NCBI RefSeq assembly: GCF_900343085.1
Contig: NZ_OPYI01000010.1
Coordinates: 1-64,000, forward strand
Direction: 5' to 3'
DNA: 64,000 bases
Source: Aedoeadaptatus coli
Lineage (GTDB): Bacteria > Bacillota > Clostridia > Tissierellales > Peptoniphilaceae
This document shows positions 44,129 through 52,976 of the stretch, in pieces (positions within the stretch are counted from its first letter, which is position 1; every line of letters starts with the position of its first letter). The position numbers and the translations under genes are program-made. The notes under the pieces are model-generated. The model was not told where the DNA came from. It worked only from the letters and a program-made list of their open reading frames with translations, and searched no databases.

Positions 44129-45381
44129 TGCGAAATCCCCGTTTTCTCGCCCTCACCACGCTGGAAAAAGTGGAGAACGGCGCCTTTATTCAAGACGCCT
44201 TTGATCCCAAGGGACTCAAAGAGGCGGACCGCAACCTGGCGGAGACCATCGTCTACGGCACGGTGCAAAACAAGCTGTTTTTAGATTACGTGATCCATCG
44301 CTTCGTGAAAAAGCCGGAAAACCTGGATCAAAACATCCGCCAATTCCTGCGCATGGCCCTCTATCAAATGCACTTTCTGGATCGGGTGCCGGACCACGCG
44401 GTGGTCAACGAAACTGTGAAAATGGCAAAGATCATCTCGAATGTCGGCGCCTCCGGGCTTGTCAACGGCGTGTTGAGGCAAGTGATTCGGGAAGGAGACG
44501 AGGCCTTTAAGGTCCATGTCGACGACGAAGTGCGCCGTCTCGCCGTCACTTACAGCTTCCCTGAAGAATGGGTGCGCTATTTTCAGCGCCTTTTAAAAGA
44601 CGAAACGGAAGAATTTTTAAAATCCACCTTCGATCCTGCGCCCTTAACTCTGCGCCCGGTCTCCGTGAGTGCCGAGGCGCTGATCGGAGAGCTTGAGGAT
44701 GAAGGTTTTACCTGCGAAAGAACGAAGCCCAAATCCGCCGTGGTCGTAAAACATCCCCGAGGCCTTTTTGAAACCGAGGCCTACAAAGAAGGGCGCTTTT
44801 ACGTTCAAGACGCGGCGTCTCAGGCGGTGGTTTCATTATTTACGCCGGATAAAGAGGCGCAGGCCATGGATCTTTGCGCAGCACCCGGCGGAAAGAGCTT
44901 TCAAATGGCGGAACAATTTGCCCACGTGGACGCCTTCGATGCTTCAGCCGAGCGCCTGGTGCGCATGGAAGAAAACATCCGCCGTTTGGGATATAAGAAC
45001 ATCACCACGGCGGTACGGGACGGAAAAACGCCCCTGCCGAAGAAAAAATACGATCGCATTTTGGTGGACGCGCCCTGTACGGGCCTGGGCCTGATCCGAA
45101 GAAAACCCGAGATCAAGTACCGCGTCGGATACGACGACGTGCTCCAGCTGGCCCGGGTGCAACGGCTCTTGCTGGAAAATGCCTACGACGCGTTAAACGA
45201 CGGCGGCGAGCTGGTGTACAGCACCTGCAGCGTCACCGTGGAAGAAAATGAAGGCGTGCTTCATTCCTTCTTGTCGGATCATCCGGAGTGTCGATTAAAG
45301 GAAAAGGGAACGCGCTACTGGCCCCATCGCCACGGTACCGACGGGTTTACCATGGCTTGTATCGTAAGAAAGGATGCCTAA
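44128..45381 (+). CDS. rsmB: 16S rRNA (cytosine-967-C5)-methyltransferase RsmB
   Basis: The 417-aa enzyme has an N-terminal NusB-like RNA-binding domain (about 1-140) and a C-terminal SAM domain. MDLCAAPGGKSFQMAE is motif I, LVDAPCTGLGLIRRKPEIKY holds the first Cys motif and VYSTCSVTVEENE the catalytic Cys of motif VI. GGAAGGAG precedes the ATG. rlmN overlaps by one base as TAATG. Confidence 0.95.
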   Translation: MRNPRFLALTTLEKVENGAFIQDAFDPKGLKEADRNLAETIVYGTVQNKLFLDYVIHRFVKKPENLDQNIRQFLRMALYQMHFLDRVPDHAVVNETVKMAKIISNVGASGLVNGVLRQVIREGDEAFKVHVDDEVRRLAVTYSFPEEWVRYFQRLLKDETEEFLKSTFDPAPLTLRPVSVSAEALIGELEDEGFTCERTKPKSAVVVKHPRGLFETEAYKEGRFYVQDAASQAVVSLFTPDKEAQAMDLCAAPGGKSFQMAEQFAHVDAFDASAERLVRMEENIRRLGYKNITTAVRDGKTPLPKKKYDRILVDAPCTGLGLIRRKPEIKYRVGYDDVLQLARVQRLLLENAYDALNDGGELVYSTCSVTVEENEGVLHSFLSDHPECRLKEKGTRYWPHRHGTDGFTMACIVRKDA

Positions 45382-46406
45382 TGCATTGGATGGAAATGAC
45401 GCCTGAGGAACTAAAGGCCTACGTCGCCGGCTTCGGCGAAAAAAGTTTTCGCGCAACGCAACTCTTCGAAGGCATTCACGGTCAACGAAAGGCCCTCGAG
45501 GAGCTTTCGAATGTGCCGGATTCCTTGAAGAAGAGTCTTCCCGCGCCTCTTCGCGGCGCCAAAATCGTGAAGCGTCTGGCGTCGAAGCTGGACGAGACGA
45601 AGAAGTACCTCTACGAAATGGAAGACGGGGAGATCGTCGAAGGGGTTTTGATGAAATACCATTACGGCTACAGCCTGTGTGTATCGACGCAAGTCGGTTG
45701 CCGCATGGGGTGTAGCTTTTGCGTGTCCACACTCAAGGGCCGCATCCGCGATCTCACGCCTTATGAAATGCTTTCACAGATCTACGCCGTGGAAGAAAAT
45801 GAAGAGATCTCCGTGGGAAACATCATCCTTATGGGGAGCGGCGAGCCCTTGGACAATTACGACAATGTGTTGCGCTTTTTGAAACTTCTCCACGAACCCA
45901 AGGGAAAGAACAAGAGCTACCGCTCCATGACCATTTCCACTTGCGGCCTCGTCGACGGCATCGGCCGTTTGGCGAAGGAGGGCCTGCCCGTTAATTTGGC
46001 CGTCAGCCTTCACGAGACGGATCAATCGGCCAGGGAGGCACTGATGCCCGTCGCCAACAGCTATAATTTAGACGAACTTTTTTCCGCCCTCAGGGATTAC
46101 TGCGACGAGACAAAACAGCGGATCACCTTGGAATACACATTGATTCAGGGGAAAAACGATCAACCGAGAAACATTCGCGAGATGAAAGCCCTTACCAAGG
46201 GCCTTCCCTGTCACGTGAACTTAATCGCCCTGAACGACACGGCCCATTTCGCAGAGAAAAAACCGTCCAAAGAACACATCCTGCGCTTTCAACGAGAGTT
46301 GTCTCAAAGCGGCGTATCATGTACAATACGTAGAGAATTAGGCAGTGACATACAGGCCAGCTGTGGACAATTAAAAGCGGGTTCTGAAGCCATAAAGACA
46401 AGGTGA
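45381..46406 (+). CDS. rlmN: 23S rRNA (adenine-2503-C2)-methyltransferase RlmN
   Basis: A 341-aa radical SAM enzyme. The cluster motif CRMGCSFCVS (CxxxCxxC) is near residue 105, GSGEPLDNYDNVLRFL is the conserved downstream block, and the second catalytic Cys lies in SDIQASCGQL near the end. It also methylates A37 in some tRNAs. ATG 45381 is the family start; the longer open frame lies within rsmB. Confidence 0.96.
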   Translation: MHWMEMTPEELKAYVAGFGEKSFRATQLFEGIHGQRKALEELSNVPDSLKKSLPAPLRGAKIVKRLASKLDETKKYLYEMEDGEIVEGVLMKYHYGYSLCVSTQVGCRMGCSFCVSTLKGRIRDLTPYEMLSQIYAVEENEEISVGNIILMGSGEPLDNYDNVLRFLKLLHEPKGKNKSYRSMTISTCGLVDGIGRLAKEGLPVNLAVSLHETDQSAREALMPVANSYNLDELFSALRDYCDETKQRITLEYTLIQGKNDQPRNIREMKALTKGLPCHVNLIALNDTAHFAEKKPSKEHILRFQRELSQSGVSCTIRRELGSDIQASCGQLKAGSEAIKTR

Positions 46407-46410
46407 TACT

Positions 46411-47115
46411 ATGATAATTTCTGCATACACCCATATCGGTGGCAGAGAAAACAATGAAGACAGTTACTACGTGGATCCGAAAAAGCGCTTTGCCATTTTA
46501 GCCGACGGCATGGGCGGCCACGCGGCGGGGGAAAAGGCCAGCGCCTTGGCCGTGAACCGCTTAAAAGAAGTTCTCTCCGTTCCCGTGGAAAGTGAACGGG
46601 AACTTTTAGACCTTTTAAACAACGGCGTGCGGGACGTGAATCAAGAGATTTTCGATCAGTCCGCGGCCCATTTAAAGTACCGGGGCATGGGAACCACGTT
46701 GAGTTTGATTTATCTGCTTGATGGCAAGCTTTACTACATTAACATCGGCGATTCCAGAATCTACGGTTACGACGACGCCCTCTTTCAAATTTCAAAAGAC
46801 GATAGCTTCGTCAATTATCTCTTGGATATCGGCGATATCTCCGAAGAAGAGGCCCGCGTCCATCCGAAGAAAAATGTCCTGACAAAGGCTTTAGGCACGA
46901 CTCAAGGCGTGGATTTTCAAATTCGAAGCCTGGATGCGGATTTAAAATTTATCATCCTCTGTTCCGACGGCCTCTCCGACGTGGTGGAGAGCGCCGAGAT
47001 TCAAAATGTATTGGAAACGGAAAAGGGCGATATCTCGAAGAAACTGGTGAAAAAAGCCCTGGATGGTGGCGGAAAAGACAATATCACCGTCATTGTACTA
47101 GATAAGAGCAGGTGA
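46411..47115 (+). CDS. stp: PP2C-type Ser/Thr phosphatase (Stp/PrpC)
   Basis: The 234-aa phosphatase reverses PrkC-type phosphorylation. Metal-binding motifs are ENNEDSYY, ADGMGGHAAGE, GDSRIYG and SDGLSDVV, with GKDNITVIVL at the end, all of the PPM family. It starts four bases after rlmN and lies four bases before prkC, the standard phosphatase-kinase pair. Confidence 0.96.
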   Translation: MIISAYTHIGGRENNEDSYYVDPKKRFAILADGMGGHAAGEKASALAVNRLKEVLSVPVESERELLDLLNNGVRDVNQEIFDQSAAHLKYRGMGTTLSLIYLLDGKLYYINIGDSRIYGYDDALFQISKDDSFVNYLLDIGDISEEEARVHPKKNVLTKALGTTQGVDFQIRSLDADLKFIILCSDGLSDVVESAEIQNVLETEKGDISKKLVKKALDGGGKDNITVIVLDKSR

Positions 47116-47119
47116 AGGT

Positions 47120-49081
47120 ATGCAAGGAATGATTTTAGCTGACAGGTACGAATGCCTGAAACGAATCGGAAGCGGCGGCATGGGCGATGTCTACAAGGCC
47201 CACGACCGCAGGCTGGACAGAATCGTTGCCATCAAAGTCTTAAAGAGCGAATACAACGAAGACGAAAACTTCATTCGCAAATTCCGCCGAGAATCTTTGG
47301 CTGCCGCCAGTATTTCTCACCCGAATATCGTAAGTATCTACGACGTGGGCATGGAAACCGTGGGCGACGAAGACGTCTACTACATCGTCATGGAATACAT
47401 CGACGGAAAGACGTTAAAGGAATTAATTAAAGAAGAGGGCATGTTGAGCCAGAATCAGGCGTTGAATTACCTGATTCAAATCGCCGAGGCTTTAAAAATC
47501 GCCCACAATAAAAACATTATCCATCGGGACATTAAGTCTCAAAACATTATGGTGACCCGAGACAATCGCGTAAAGGTCACGGACTTCGGCATCGCCCGCA
47601 TGGCGGGAAACGCCACGGTCACCGTCACCAATGCGGTCATGGGAAGCGTCCATTACTTTTCGCCGGAGCAGGCTCGCGGCCAAAAAGTCGATGCCAGAAG
47701 CGATATCTACTCCATGGGCATCGTCTTATTCGAAATGCTCACAGGCGACGTGCCCTTTGATTCGGAAAATCCCATTACCGTTGCCTTAATGCACGTTCAA
47801 AACGACATTCCCATGCCGTCGGAGCGAAACCCCAGGGTGAGTCCGGAAGTGGACCGTGTCTTTAAACACATGACGGAGAAAAAACCGTCGGATCGCTATG
47901 CCAATGTGAGTTTGATCATCGAAGATGTGAAGGCCATTTTGCTTGGCAAAGTGTACGGCGACCGCGGCCAAACGGCTACCGGAACCACGGTGGTGATTCC
48001 GCCGAGTGCAAACCGCCTTCAAAACGATGCGACGGCGCCGAGAGATGCGGTGGGACCGACGAAGCGAAACACTCGGCCGATCCCGGTGAAAAAACCCAAG
48101 AAAAAGAGCAATCCCCTGGCCACCATCGGCGGGGTCTTGCTGGCTCTGTTGCTTCTCTTCGGCCTGGCTTTCGGCGGATCGAAGATCAAAGACATGCTGA
48201 TTTCCAATCAGAAAGATGCGGCGGTGGAAATGATCGACTTAATCGGAAAAGATGTTTCCGAAGCCAAGGACTTCGCCGCTTCAAATGACTTGAAGTTGGA
48301 AATTGACGAGAAGGAATCGGACGAGGGGATAAAACCCGGCACCATATTGTCGCAATCCGTGGACGAAGGGGAAGTCCTGAAGCGAGGAGACCAATTCTCT
48401 GTTGTCATCGCCAAGGAGACGGAAAAAGTAAAGGTTCCCGATCTGGAGAACATGACCATCTCCGAAGCGCAGTCCACTTTAAAGACTGCGGGACTCAATT
48501 TAGTCGTGGATAAAACGGAATATAGCGATTCCGTTCCGGCGGATCGAATCATCAGTCAAAAGCCGAAGTCCCAAGAAGAACTTCCCAAGGGCGACAGCGT
48601 CCACGTGGTCATGAGCAAGGGCCAAGACGACAAGACGACCATCGTTCCCAATTTAAAAGGCGTTTCCATCGACAAAGCGAGAGCCCTTCTTAAAGAACAG
48701 GGTTTGAAGCTGGGCAATGTGGAAGAGCGGGAAGATATTTCCGTCGGCCCCGGCGAAGTCGTATGGCAACAATACAATAGCGGCAATCAAATCAAACAAG
48801 GTTCCACCGTGGACATTATCGTGAGCAAACGCGCAGGCAGCGGCGAGTCCGGTGACGAAAACGAAGGCCAAGTGAGCCACAAGAACATTTCCCACCGCAT
48901 TCCGGACGACGGCGAAACCCACGAAATCGAAGTCGTGGTAGAGTCCGGCGGAAGCGAGCGTGTGGTCAATCACGAAGAAGTCATGGGTGGCTCCTCCGTA
49001 TCCTATCCGGTGCAGGGAAGCCCCGGCGACAAAGCCTATATGCGCGTAGACGGCAATGTGGTTAAATCGGTGAACTTTTAA
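47120..49081 (+). CDS. prkC: PASTA-domain Ser/Thr protein kinase PrkC
   Basis: The 653-aa membrane kinase senses peptidoglycan fragments. The kinase domain (about 8-270) has IGSGGMGDVY, the catalytic IHRDIKSQNIM and the DFGIARM loop. A basic linker leads to one membrane helix (about 333-355), then three extracellular PASTA domains (about 372-440, 441-508, 509-576). The last 75 residues are a beta-rich, non-PASTA C-terminal domain of the type found in clostridial homologues. It is followed at once by rsgA, as in Bacillus. Confidence 0.97.
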   Translation: MQGMILADRYECLKRIGSGGMGDVYKAHDRRLDRIVAIKVLKSEYNEDENFIRKFRRESLAAASISHPNIVSIYDVGMETVGDEDVYYIVMEYIDGKTLKELIKEEGMLSQNQALNYLIQIAEALKIAHNKNIIHRDIKSQNIMVTRDNRVKVTDFGIARMAGNATVTVTNAVMGSVHYFSPEQARGQKVDARSDIYSMGIVLFEMLTGDVPFDSENPITVALMHVQNDIPMPSERNPRVSPEVDRVFKHMTEKKPSDRYANVSLIIEDVKAILLGKVYGDRGQTATGTTVVIPPSANRLQNDATAPRDAVGPTKRNTRPIPVKKPKKKSNPLATIGGVLLALLLLFGLAFGGSKIKDMLISNQKDAAVEMIDLIGKDVSEAKDFAASNDLKLEIDEKESDEGIKPGTILSQSVDEGEVLKRGDQFSVVIAKETEKVKVPDLENMTISEAQSTLKTAGLNLVVDKTEYSDSVPADRIISQKPKSQEELPKGDSVHVVMSKGQDDKTTIVPNLKGVSIDKARALLKEQGLKLGNVEEREDISVGPGEVVWQQYNSGNQIKQGSTVDIIVSKRAGSGESGDENEGQVSHKNISHRIPDDGETHEIEVVVESGGSERVVNHEEVMGGSSVSYPVQGSPGDKAYMRVDGNVVKSVNF

Positions 49082-49965
49082 TGAAAAAGAAGGGTAGAAT
49101 CACGAAGCTGCTCGGCGGCTTTTACTACGTGGCCGCCGAAGACGGCGAAGTGTACGAAACGCGGGCCCGAGGCATTTTTCGCCATCAGAATCGAAAACCC
49201 GTGGTAGGCGATTACGTGGAGCTTTTAATCGACGAGGGAGACAGGCTGAATTCGGTTGAAGAAATTTTGCCGAGAAAAAACAGTCTGCTCCGCCCGCCGG
49301 TGGCCAATGTGGATCAAATTTTGCTTTTCATCCCCACGGCGAATCCCAAATACAATTTGTATTTGGTGGATAAAATGCTGGCTTACTACGAACAGAAAAA
49401 CGTCAGCGTCGTCCCCGTCGTATCGAAACAAGACATGGATCCCGAAGAAGCGGATCGCCTGCGCACCCTTTACGAAGGCTGCGGCTACCGAGTCATGGGC
49501 TTGTCGGAAGCCGACGAGGAGTCGGTGAATCGGCTGAGGGAGATGCTCTATGAAAAGACCACGGTCTTAAGCGGCGTCTCCGGCTCGGGGAAGACCACGT
49601 TCTTAAACCGTATCTTGAATTTGGATTTGGAAACGGGCACGGTGAGCGAAAAGACCAATCGCGGCAAGCACACGACGCGGCATACGGAGATCTTTACCGG
49701 AGAGAAGGGCATGTATCTCTTCGATACACCCGGGTTTTCCAGCATCGAAATCGACTCCATCGCATCAGTGGATTTGGACGTGCATTTCAGAGACTTTGTG
49801 CCTTTTATTCAAGACTGCAAATTTCTGGATTGTCGCCACGTGAAAGAGCCCGGCTGTGCCGTGCGTGAGGCCTACGAAAGCGGCGATTTGGCGAGCAGTC
49901 GCTATGAAAATTATTTGCGTTTTTACGAGGAATTAGTAGAAAAGGAGAATGGAAAATGGCGTTAG
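49081..49965 (+). CDS. rsgA: Small ribosomal subunit biogenesis GTPase RsgA
   Basis: The 294-aa protein tests 30S subunit maturation. An OB-fold (1-70) is followed by a circularly permuted GTPase: G4 reads SKQD (about 118) instead of NKxD, the P-loop is GVSGSGKTTF (about 164), and G3 DTPGFSS. The C-terminal zinc knuckle CKFLDCRHVKEPGC is complete. The P-loop has a Ser-Gly-Lys-Thr ending, where most RsgA have SGVGKSS. It overlaps prkC as TAATG and rpe by ten bases. Confidence 0.95.
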   Translation: MKKKGRITKLLGGFYYVAAEDGEVYETRARGIFRHQNRKPVVGDYVELLIDEGDRLNSVEEILPRKNSLLRPPVANVDQILLFIPTANPKYNLYLVDKMLAYYEQKNVSVVPVVSKQDMDPEEADRLRTLYEGCGYRVMGLSEADEESVNRLREMLYEKTTVLSGVSGSGKTTFLNRILNLDLETGTVSEKTNRGKHTTRHTEIFTGEKGMYLFDTPGFSSIEIDSIASVDLDVHFRDFVPFIQDCKFLDCRHVKEPGCAVREAYESGDLASSRYENYLRFYEELVEKENGKWR

Positions 49966-50597
49966 TGGCACCGTCGATATTATCGGCAGATTTTGCGAAA
50001 TTAGGTGAAGCCATCACCTTCTTGGACGAGAGAGTGGTGGATTACATTCACATCGACGTAATGGACGGCAAGTATGTGCCGAATCTGACCTTCGGCCCGC
50101 CGGTCATCAAGGCCATTCGCCCCTTCACCGCCATTCCCTTCGACGTCCATTTGATGATCGAGAAGCCGGAAGATTCCGTGGATGACTACATCGCCGCCGG
50201 CGCCGATCGAATTACGTTTCACACCGACGCCACCATTCACGCCCATCGACTGATTCACCGCATAAAAGAAGCGGGGATCAAGGCCGGCATCAGCTTAAAC
50301 CCGTCTCAAAATCCCGAATCCGTTCGCTACCTGCTCGACGATGTGGATCTCGTGCTTTTAATGAGCGTCAATCCCGGCTTCGGCGGTCAATCCTTTATCT
50401 CCTCCACCATCGAAAAGGCGAAGCAATTACGGGCCATGACCCATCGCGAAGATTTGGAAATCATGGTGGACGGCGGAATCAACGAAACCACCGGCGCATC
50501 CATGGTGGAAGCGGGCTGCGACAGCTTGGTGGCGGGATCCTACATCTTTAAACACGACGATCCCACAGCTGCCATCGACGCATTGAAACGCCTATGA
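49956..50597 (+). CDS. rpe: Ribulose-phosphate 3-epimerase
   Basis: The 213-aa TIM-barrel enzyme has APSILSADFAKLGE at the start, HIDVMDGKYVPNLTFGPPVIKAIR (metal His and Asp), LLMSVNPGFGGQSFI and VDGGINETT, the complete family pattern. It interconverts ribulose and xylulose 5-phosphate. AAGGAG lies eight bases before the ATG. thiN overlaps by four bases. Confidence 0.97.
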   Translation: MALVAPSILSADFAKLGEAITFLDERVVDYIHIDVMDGKYVPNLTFGPPVIKAIRPFTAIPFDVHLMIEKPEDSVDDYIAAGADRITFHTDATIHAHRLIHRIKEAGIKAGISLNPSQNPESVRYLLDDVDLVLLMSVNPGFGGQSFISSTIEKAKQLRAMTHREDLEIMVDGGINETTGASMVEAGCDSLVAGSYIFKHDDPTAAIDALKRL

Positions 50598-51229
50598 AGC
50601 GGGGATTGATCGTTACCGGCGGGCGGCGTCCGTCAAGGGAACTGCTTGAAAGCGAAATTCGCTGGGCCGACGGCATTATCTGTGCCGACGGCGGCTACGA
50701 CGCGCTGGCTCATGTGCCGGAAAAATTGAAGCTCGTGATCGGCGATTTCGACAGCTCCCATCGCCTGGCTGAACTGAAAGAAAAGCAACTTCCCATCGAA
50801 GTGCTTCCGCCGATGAAAGATGAGACGGACACGGAAATGGCCATGACGCGCATGTTGGAATACGAGCCCGATGAAATTCATATTTTAGGCGGTACGGGCA
50901 GCCGTTGGGATCACAGCGTGGCGACGATTTTTTCCATGGAAGCCTATCTTGACGAAAAGGCAAAGATCACCATGATCGACGAAAACAATCGCCTGCGCAT
51001 GGTCGGCCCCGGTACCTACGCCATCGAAAAGCTAGGATTTCACTATGTAAGTTTTGTTCCCGTTACCGACGCCATCACCATTTCCACCGAAGGATTTAAA
51101 TACGAAGTGGACCACTTAAAGCTTTCCAGAAAAAAAACCCGCGGCGTCAGCAACGAATTGCTGAAGGACGCGGGCAAGGTGACACTGCACGAGGGAAAGA
51201 TGCTCATCATCCATTCGAAAGATGAATAG
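50594..51229 (+). CDS. thiN: Thiamine diphosphokinase
   Basis: The 211-aa enzyme converts thiamine to thiamine diphosphate. CADGGYDAL and LVIGDFDSS bind substrate and metal, and KDETDTEMAM and GGTGSRWDHSVATIF are hallmark motifs of TPK. No TPP riboswitch precedes it; the gene is coupled to rpe instead, as in Bacillus (thiN/yloS). It ends the run that begins at yicC. Confidence 0.93.
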   Translation: MKRGLIVTGGRRPSRELLESEIRWADGIICADGGYDALAHVPEKLKLVIGDFDSSHRLAELKEKQLPIEVLPPMKDETDTEMAMTRMLEYEPDEIHILGGTGSRWDHSVATIFSMEAYLDEKAKITMIDENNRLRMVGPGTYAIEKLGFHYVSFVPVTDAITISTEGFKYEVDHLKLSRKKTRGVSNELLKDAGKVTLHEGKMLIIHSKDE

Positions 51230-51244
51230 CATTTCCGCCAATCA

Positions 51245-51270
51245 AAAAAGGCCCCGAAGGGCTTTTTTTG
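51245..51270. terminator. Bidirectional terminator between thiN and the hydroxyacid dehydrogenase
   Basis: AAAAAAG-GCCC pairs with GGGC-TTTTTTT around a CGAA loop. It lies between convergent genes and has A and T runs on both sides. Confidence 0.85.
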
Positions 51271-51276
51271 TTGCGC

Positions 51277-52224
51277 TTAATTCACTTGATTTCTCGGCTT
51301 CTTTCCGGCGATGAAATCTTCCAGATTGTCGACGCAGGCATTGCCCATCTCAAGGCGTGCTTCCACCGTGGCATTGCCCAGGTGAGGCGCCAAGGTCACA
51401 TTGTCGAGATGCAAAAGATCTTCCGTGACCTTCGGTTCGAATTCATAGACGTCCAAGGCGGCGCCGGCGATGGTGCCGTCTTTTAACGCATCGGCCAGAG
51501 CCTGTTCGTCGATTAACGGGCCGCGAGCCGCATTGATGAAGGTGGCGGATTTCTTCATGGCCTTAAAAGCGTCGGCGTCGAATTTGTGCTTCAATTCGGG
51601 AACGAAGGCGGAGTGAAGGCTGATGAAGTCCGATTCCTTCAACAGTTCTTCAAAGGATACATAGGTGGCACCTAATTCTTCGATGGCTTCTTTGCGATTT
51701 CTCGAATTGTAAATAACCTTCATGTCGAAAGCAAGGGCGCGCTTCGCCAAGTTTTGACCGATATTTCCCATGCCGAAAATACCCAGGGTCTTTCCCTTTA
51801 ATTGTTGGCCAAGGAAGTAGGTGGGGCGCCATCCGTGGAAGCCGCCTTCACGAAGATCCTTTTCGCCGCGAATCAATTGCCGCGCTTGTGCCAGCATTAA
51901 GGTAAAGGCCAATTCGGCGGTGGAAACGGCGGAGGAGGGAGCCGGTGCGTTGCAGACGACGATGCCTTTTTCGCGGGCATAGGCGATGTCGATGTTATCG
52001 AAGCCGGCGCCGTAATTTAAAATCAGTTTTAAATCCTTTGCAGCATCAATGACTTCTTTGTCGATCTTATCCGACAGGGGACAGATCAGGGCGTCTTTTC
52101 CCTGAAGGCCCGCGATAATTTCTTCTTTCGTCATGGGAACATTGCTGTCGTTGTAGCTGTAATCCACGCCTTCTAAGCGTTTGATGATTTCTTCGGGTAC
52201 ACGACTGGAAATAAAAAGTTTCAT
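51277..52224 (-). CDS. D-2-hydroxyacid dehydrogenase
   Basis: The 315-aa NAD(P)-dependent oxidoreductase has the Rossmann motif GMGNIGQNLAKRA (about 150-162), the catalytic Arg in NAARGPLIDEQAL, a Glu in DVYEFEP and the catalytic His in LAPHLGNAT. These fit glyoxylate/hydroxypyruvate reductases or 2-ketogluconate reductases; which 2-oxo acid is used cannot be told. It is transcribed after rpmB and breaks the thiN-rpmB-yloU order of Bacillus, which suggests a local insertion and inversion. AGGAGG precedes the ATG. Confidence 0.88.
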   Translation of the reverse strand: MKLFISSRVPEEIIKRLEGVDYSYNDSNVPMTKEEIIAGLQGKDALICPLSDKIDKEVIDAAKDLKLILNYGAGFDNIDIAYAREKGIVVCNAPAPSSAVSTAELAFTLMLAQARQLIRGEKDLREGGFHGWRPTYFLGQQLKGKTLGIFGMGNIGQNLAKRALAFDMKVIYNSRNRKEAIEELGATYVSFEELLKESDFISLHSAFVPELKHKFDADAFKAMKKSATFINAARGPLIDEQALADALKDGTIAGAALDVYEFEPKVTEDLLHLDNVTLAPHLGNATVEARLEMGNACVDNLEDFIAGKKPRNQVN

Positions 52225-52247
52225 ACTATCCTCCTTGAAAATATAAT

Positions 52248-52276
52248 AAAAAAAGCCGATTCCTCAAGAATCGACT
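52248..52276 (-). terminator. Terminator of rpmB
   Basis: CGATTC (52257-52262) pairs with GAATCG (52268-52273), with weaker outer pairs, and the plus-strand A run gives T residues on the minus strand. It separates rpmB from the dehydrogenase gene downstream. Confidence 0.75.
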
Positions 52277-52281
52277 CGTGA

Positions 52282-52473
52282 TTAAAGGGCGCGTTCAACC
52301 TTGCCGGATCTCAGGCAACGCGTACATACGTAAATTCTCTTTTTCGATCCGTTAACAACGGCGCGGACGCGTTGAAGGTTCGGAGACCAAGATCTATTTC
52401 CTCTTTTGTGGGAGAAGGAAACCGAGTTACCGAATTTTTTTTCTTTTCCGCAGATTTCACATCTTTTTGCCAT
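52282..52473 (-). CDS. rpmB: 50S ribosomal protein L28
   Basis: The 63-aa protein has two CxxC pairs (CEICG near residue 5 and CTRCL near residue 51), the zinc-binding form of L28, with the conserved SFSHKRGNRSWSPNLQRV between them. It is on the minus strand, the opposite of its neighbours in the block, and has its own promoter and terminator. Confidence 0.97.
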   Translation of the reverse strand: MAKRCEICGKEKKFGNSVSFSHKRGNRSWSPNLQRVRAVVNGSKKRIYVCTRCLRSGKVERAL

Positions 52474-52509
52474 ACTTACACCTCCTCCGACATTTTTTCA
52501 ACTCGGATT

Positions 52510-52538
52510 ATTTTACCACAGAGAAAAATAAATTGCAA
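52510..52538 (-). promoter_or_regulatory. Promoter of rpmB
   Basis: On the minus strand TTGCAA (plus 52533-52538) and TAAAAT (plus 52510-52515) are separated by 17 bases, with the -10 ending 36 bases before the rpmB start. Confidence 0.65.
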
Positions 52539-52569
52539 TCGGCCCTCGGTTTTTTCCGTGATGTTTATG

Positions 52570-52578
52570 TGATATAAT
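52570..52578 (+). promoter_or_regulatory. Extended -10 promoter of the second asp23-fakA unit
   Basis: TGATATAAT is an extended -10 (TG, one base, TATAAT), 35 bases before the next start. The -35 area is a T run without a good match. It lies back to back with the rpmB promoter. Confidence 0.5.
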
Positions 52579-52613
52579 GACGGTAATTCCCAAAAGCGGA
52601 AAGGAGACGAATC

Positions 52614-52967
52614 ATGCAAATAACGATCCCCAACGAAAAGGGCAATATTACCATAGATAATCAAGTGATCGCCACCATCGCGGGCGTTTCCGCCATGGAA
52701 AGTTACGGCGTCGTGGGCATGGCCAGCAAAAATGCCACGGACGGAATTTTTCAATTGCTGAAATTTGAAAATCTCACCAGAGGCATCGAGGTGTACACGG
52801 ATAATGAACGGGTGCACATTCTTTTACACGTCATCATCGAATACGGCATTCGCATTTCTACCGTCGGGCAAAATATTATTGACACGGTTCAATTTAATAT
52901 CGAGTCGCTAACCGGATTGGAAGTCGATCAAATCGAGGTTTTGGTCGAAGGCATACGAATGAACTAG
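52614..52967 (+). CDS. Asp23/Gls24 family protein (YloU-type)
   Basis: A 117-aa relative of the protein at 7745, with the same IDNQVIATIAGVSAMESYGVVGMA opening and VHILLHVIIEYGIRI in the second half. Its place before the fakA-like gene is the yloU position in Bacillus. The two paralogues differ enough to be read as old, separate lineages rather than a recent duplication. Role by family is envelope or lipid homeostasis. Confidence 0.9.
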   Translation: MQITIPNEKGNITIDNQVIATIAGVSAMESYGVVGMASKNATDGIFQLLKFENLTRGIEVYTDNERVHILLHVIIEYGIRISTVGQNIIDTVQFNIESLTGLEVDQIEVLVEGIRMN

Positions 52968-52976
52968 AGGTAGGTT

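Noticed and set aside
50594-50620. TPP riboswitch for thiN
   Set aside because: The gene overlaps rpe and has no leader, so there is no room for one.
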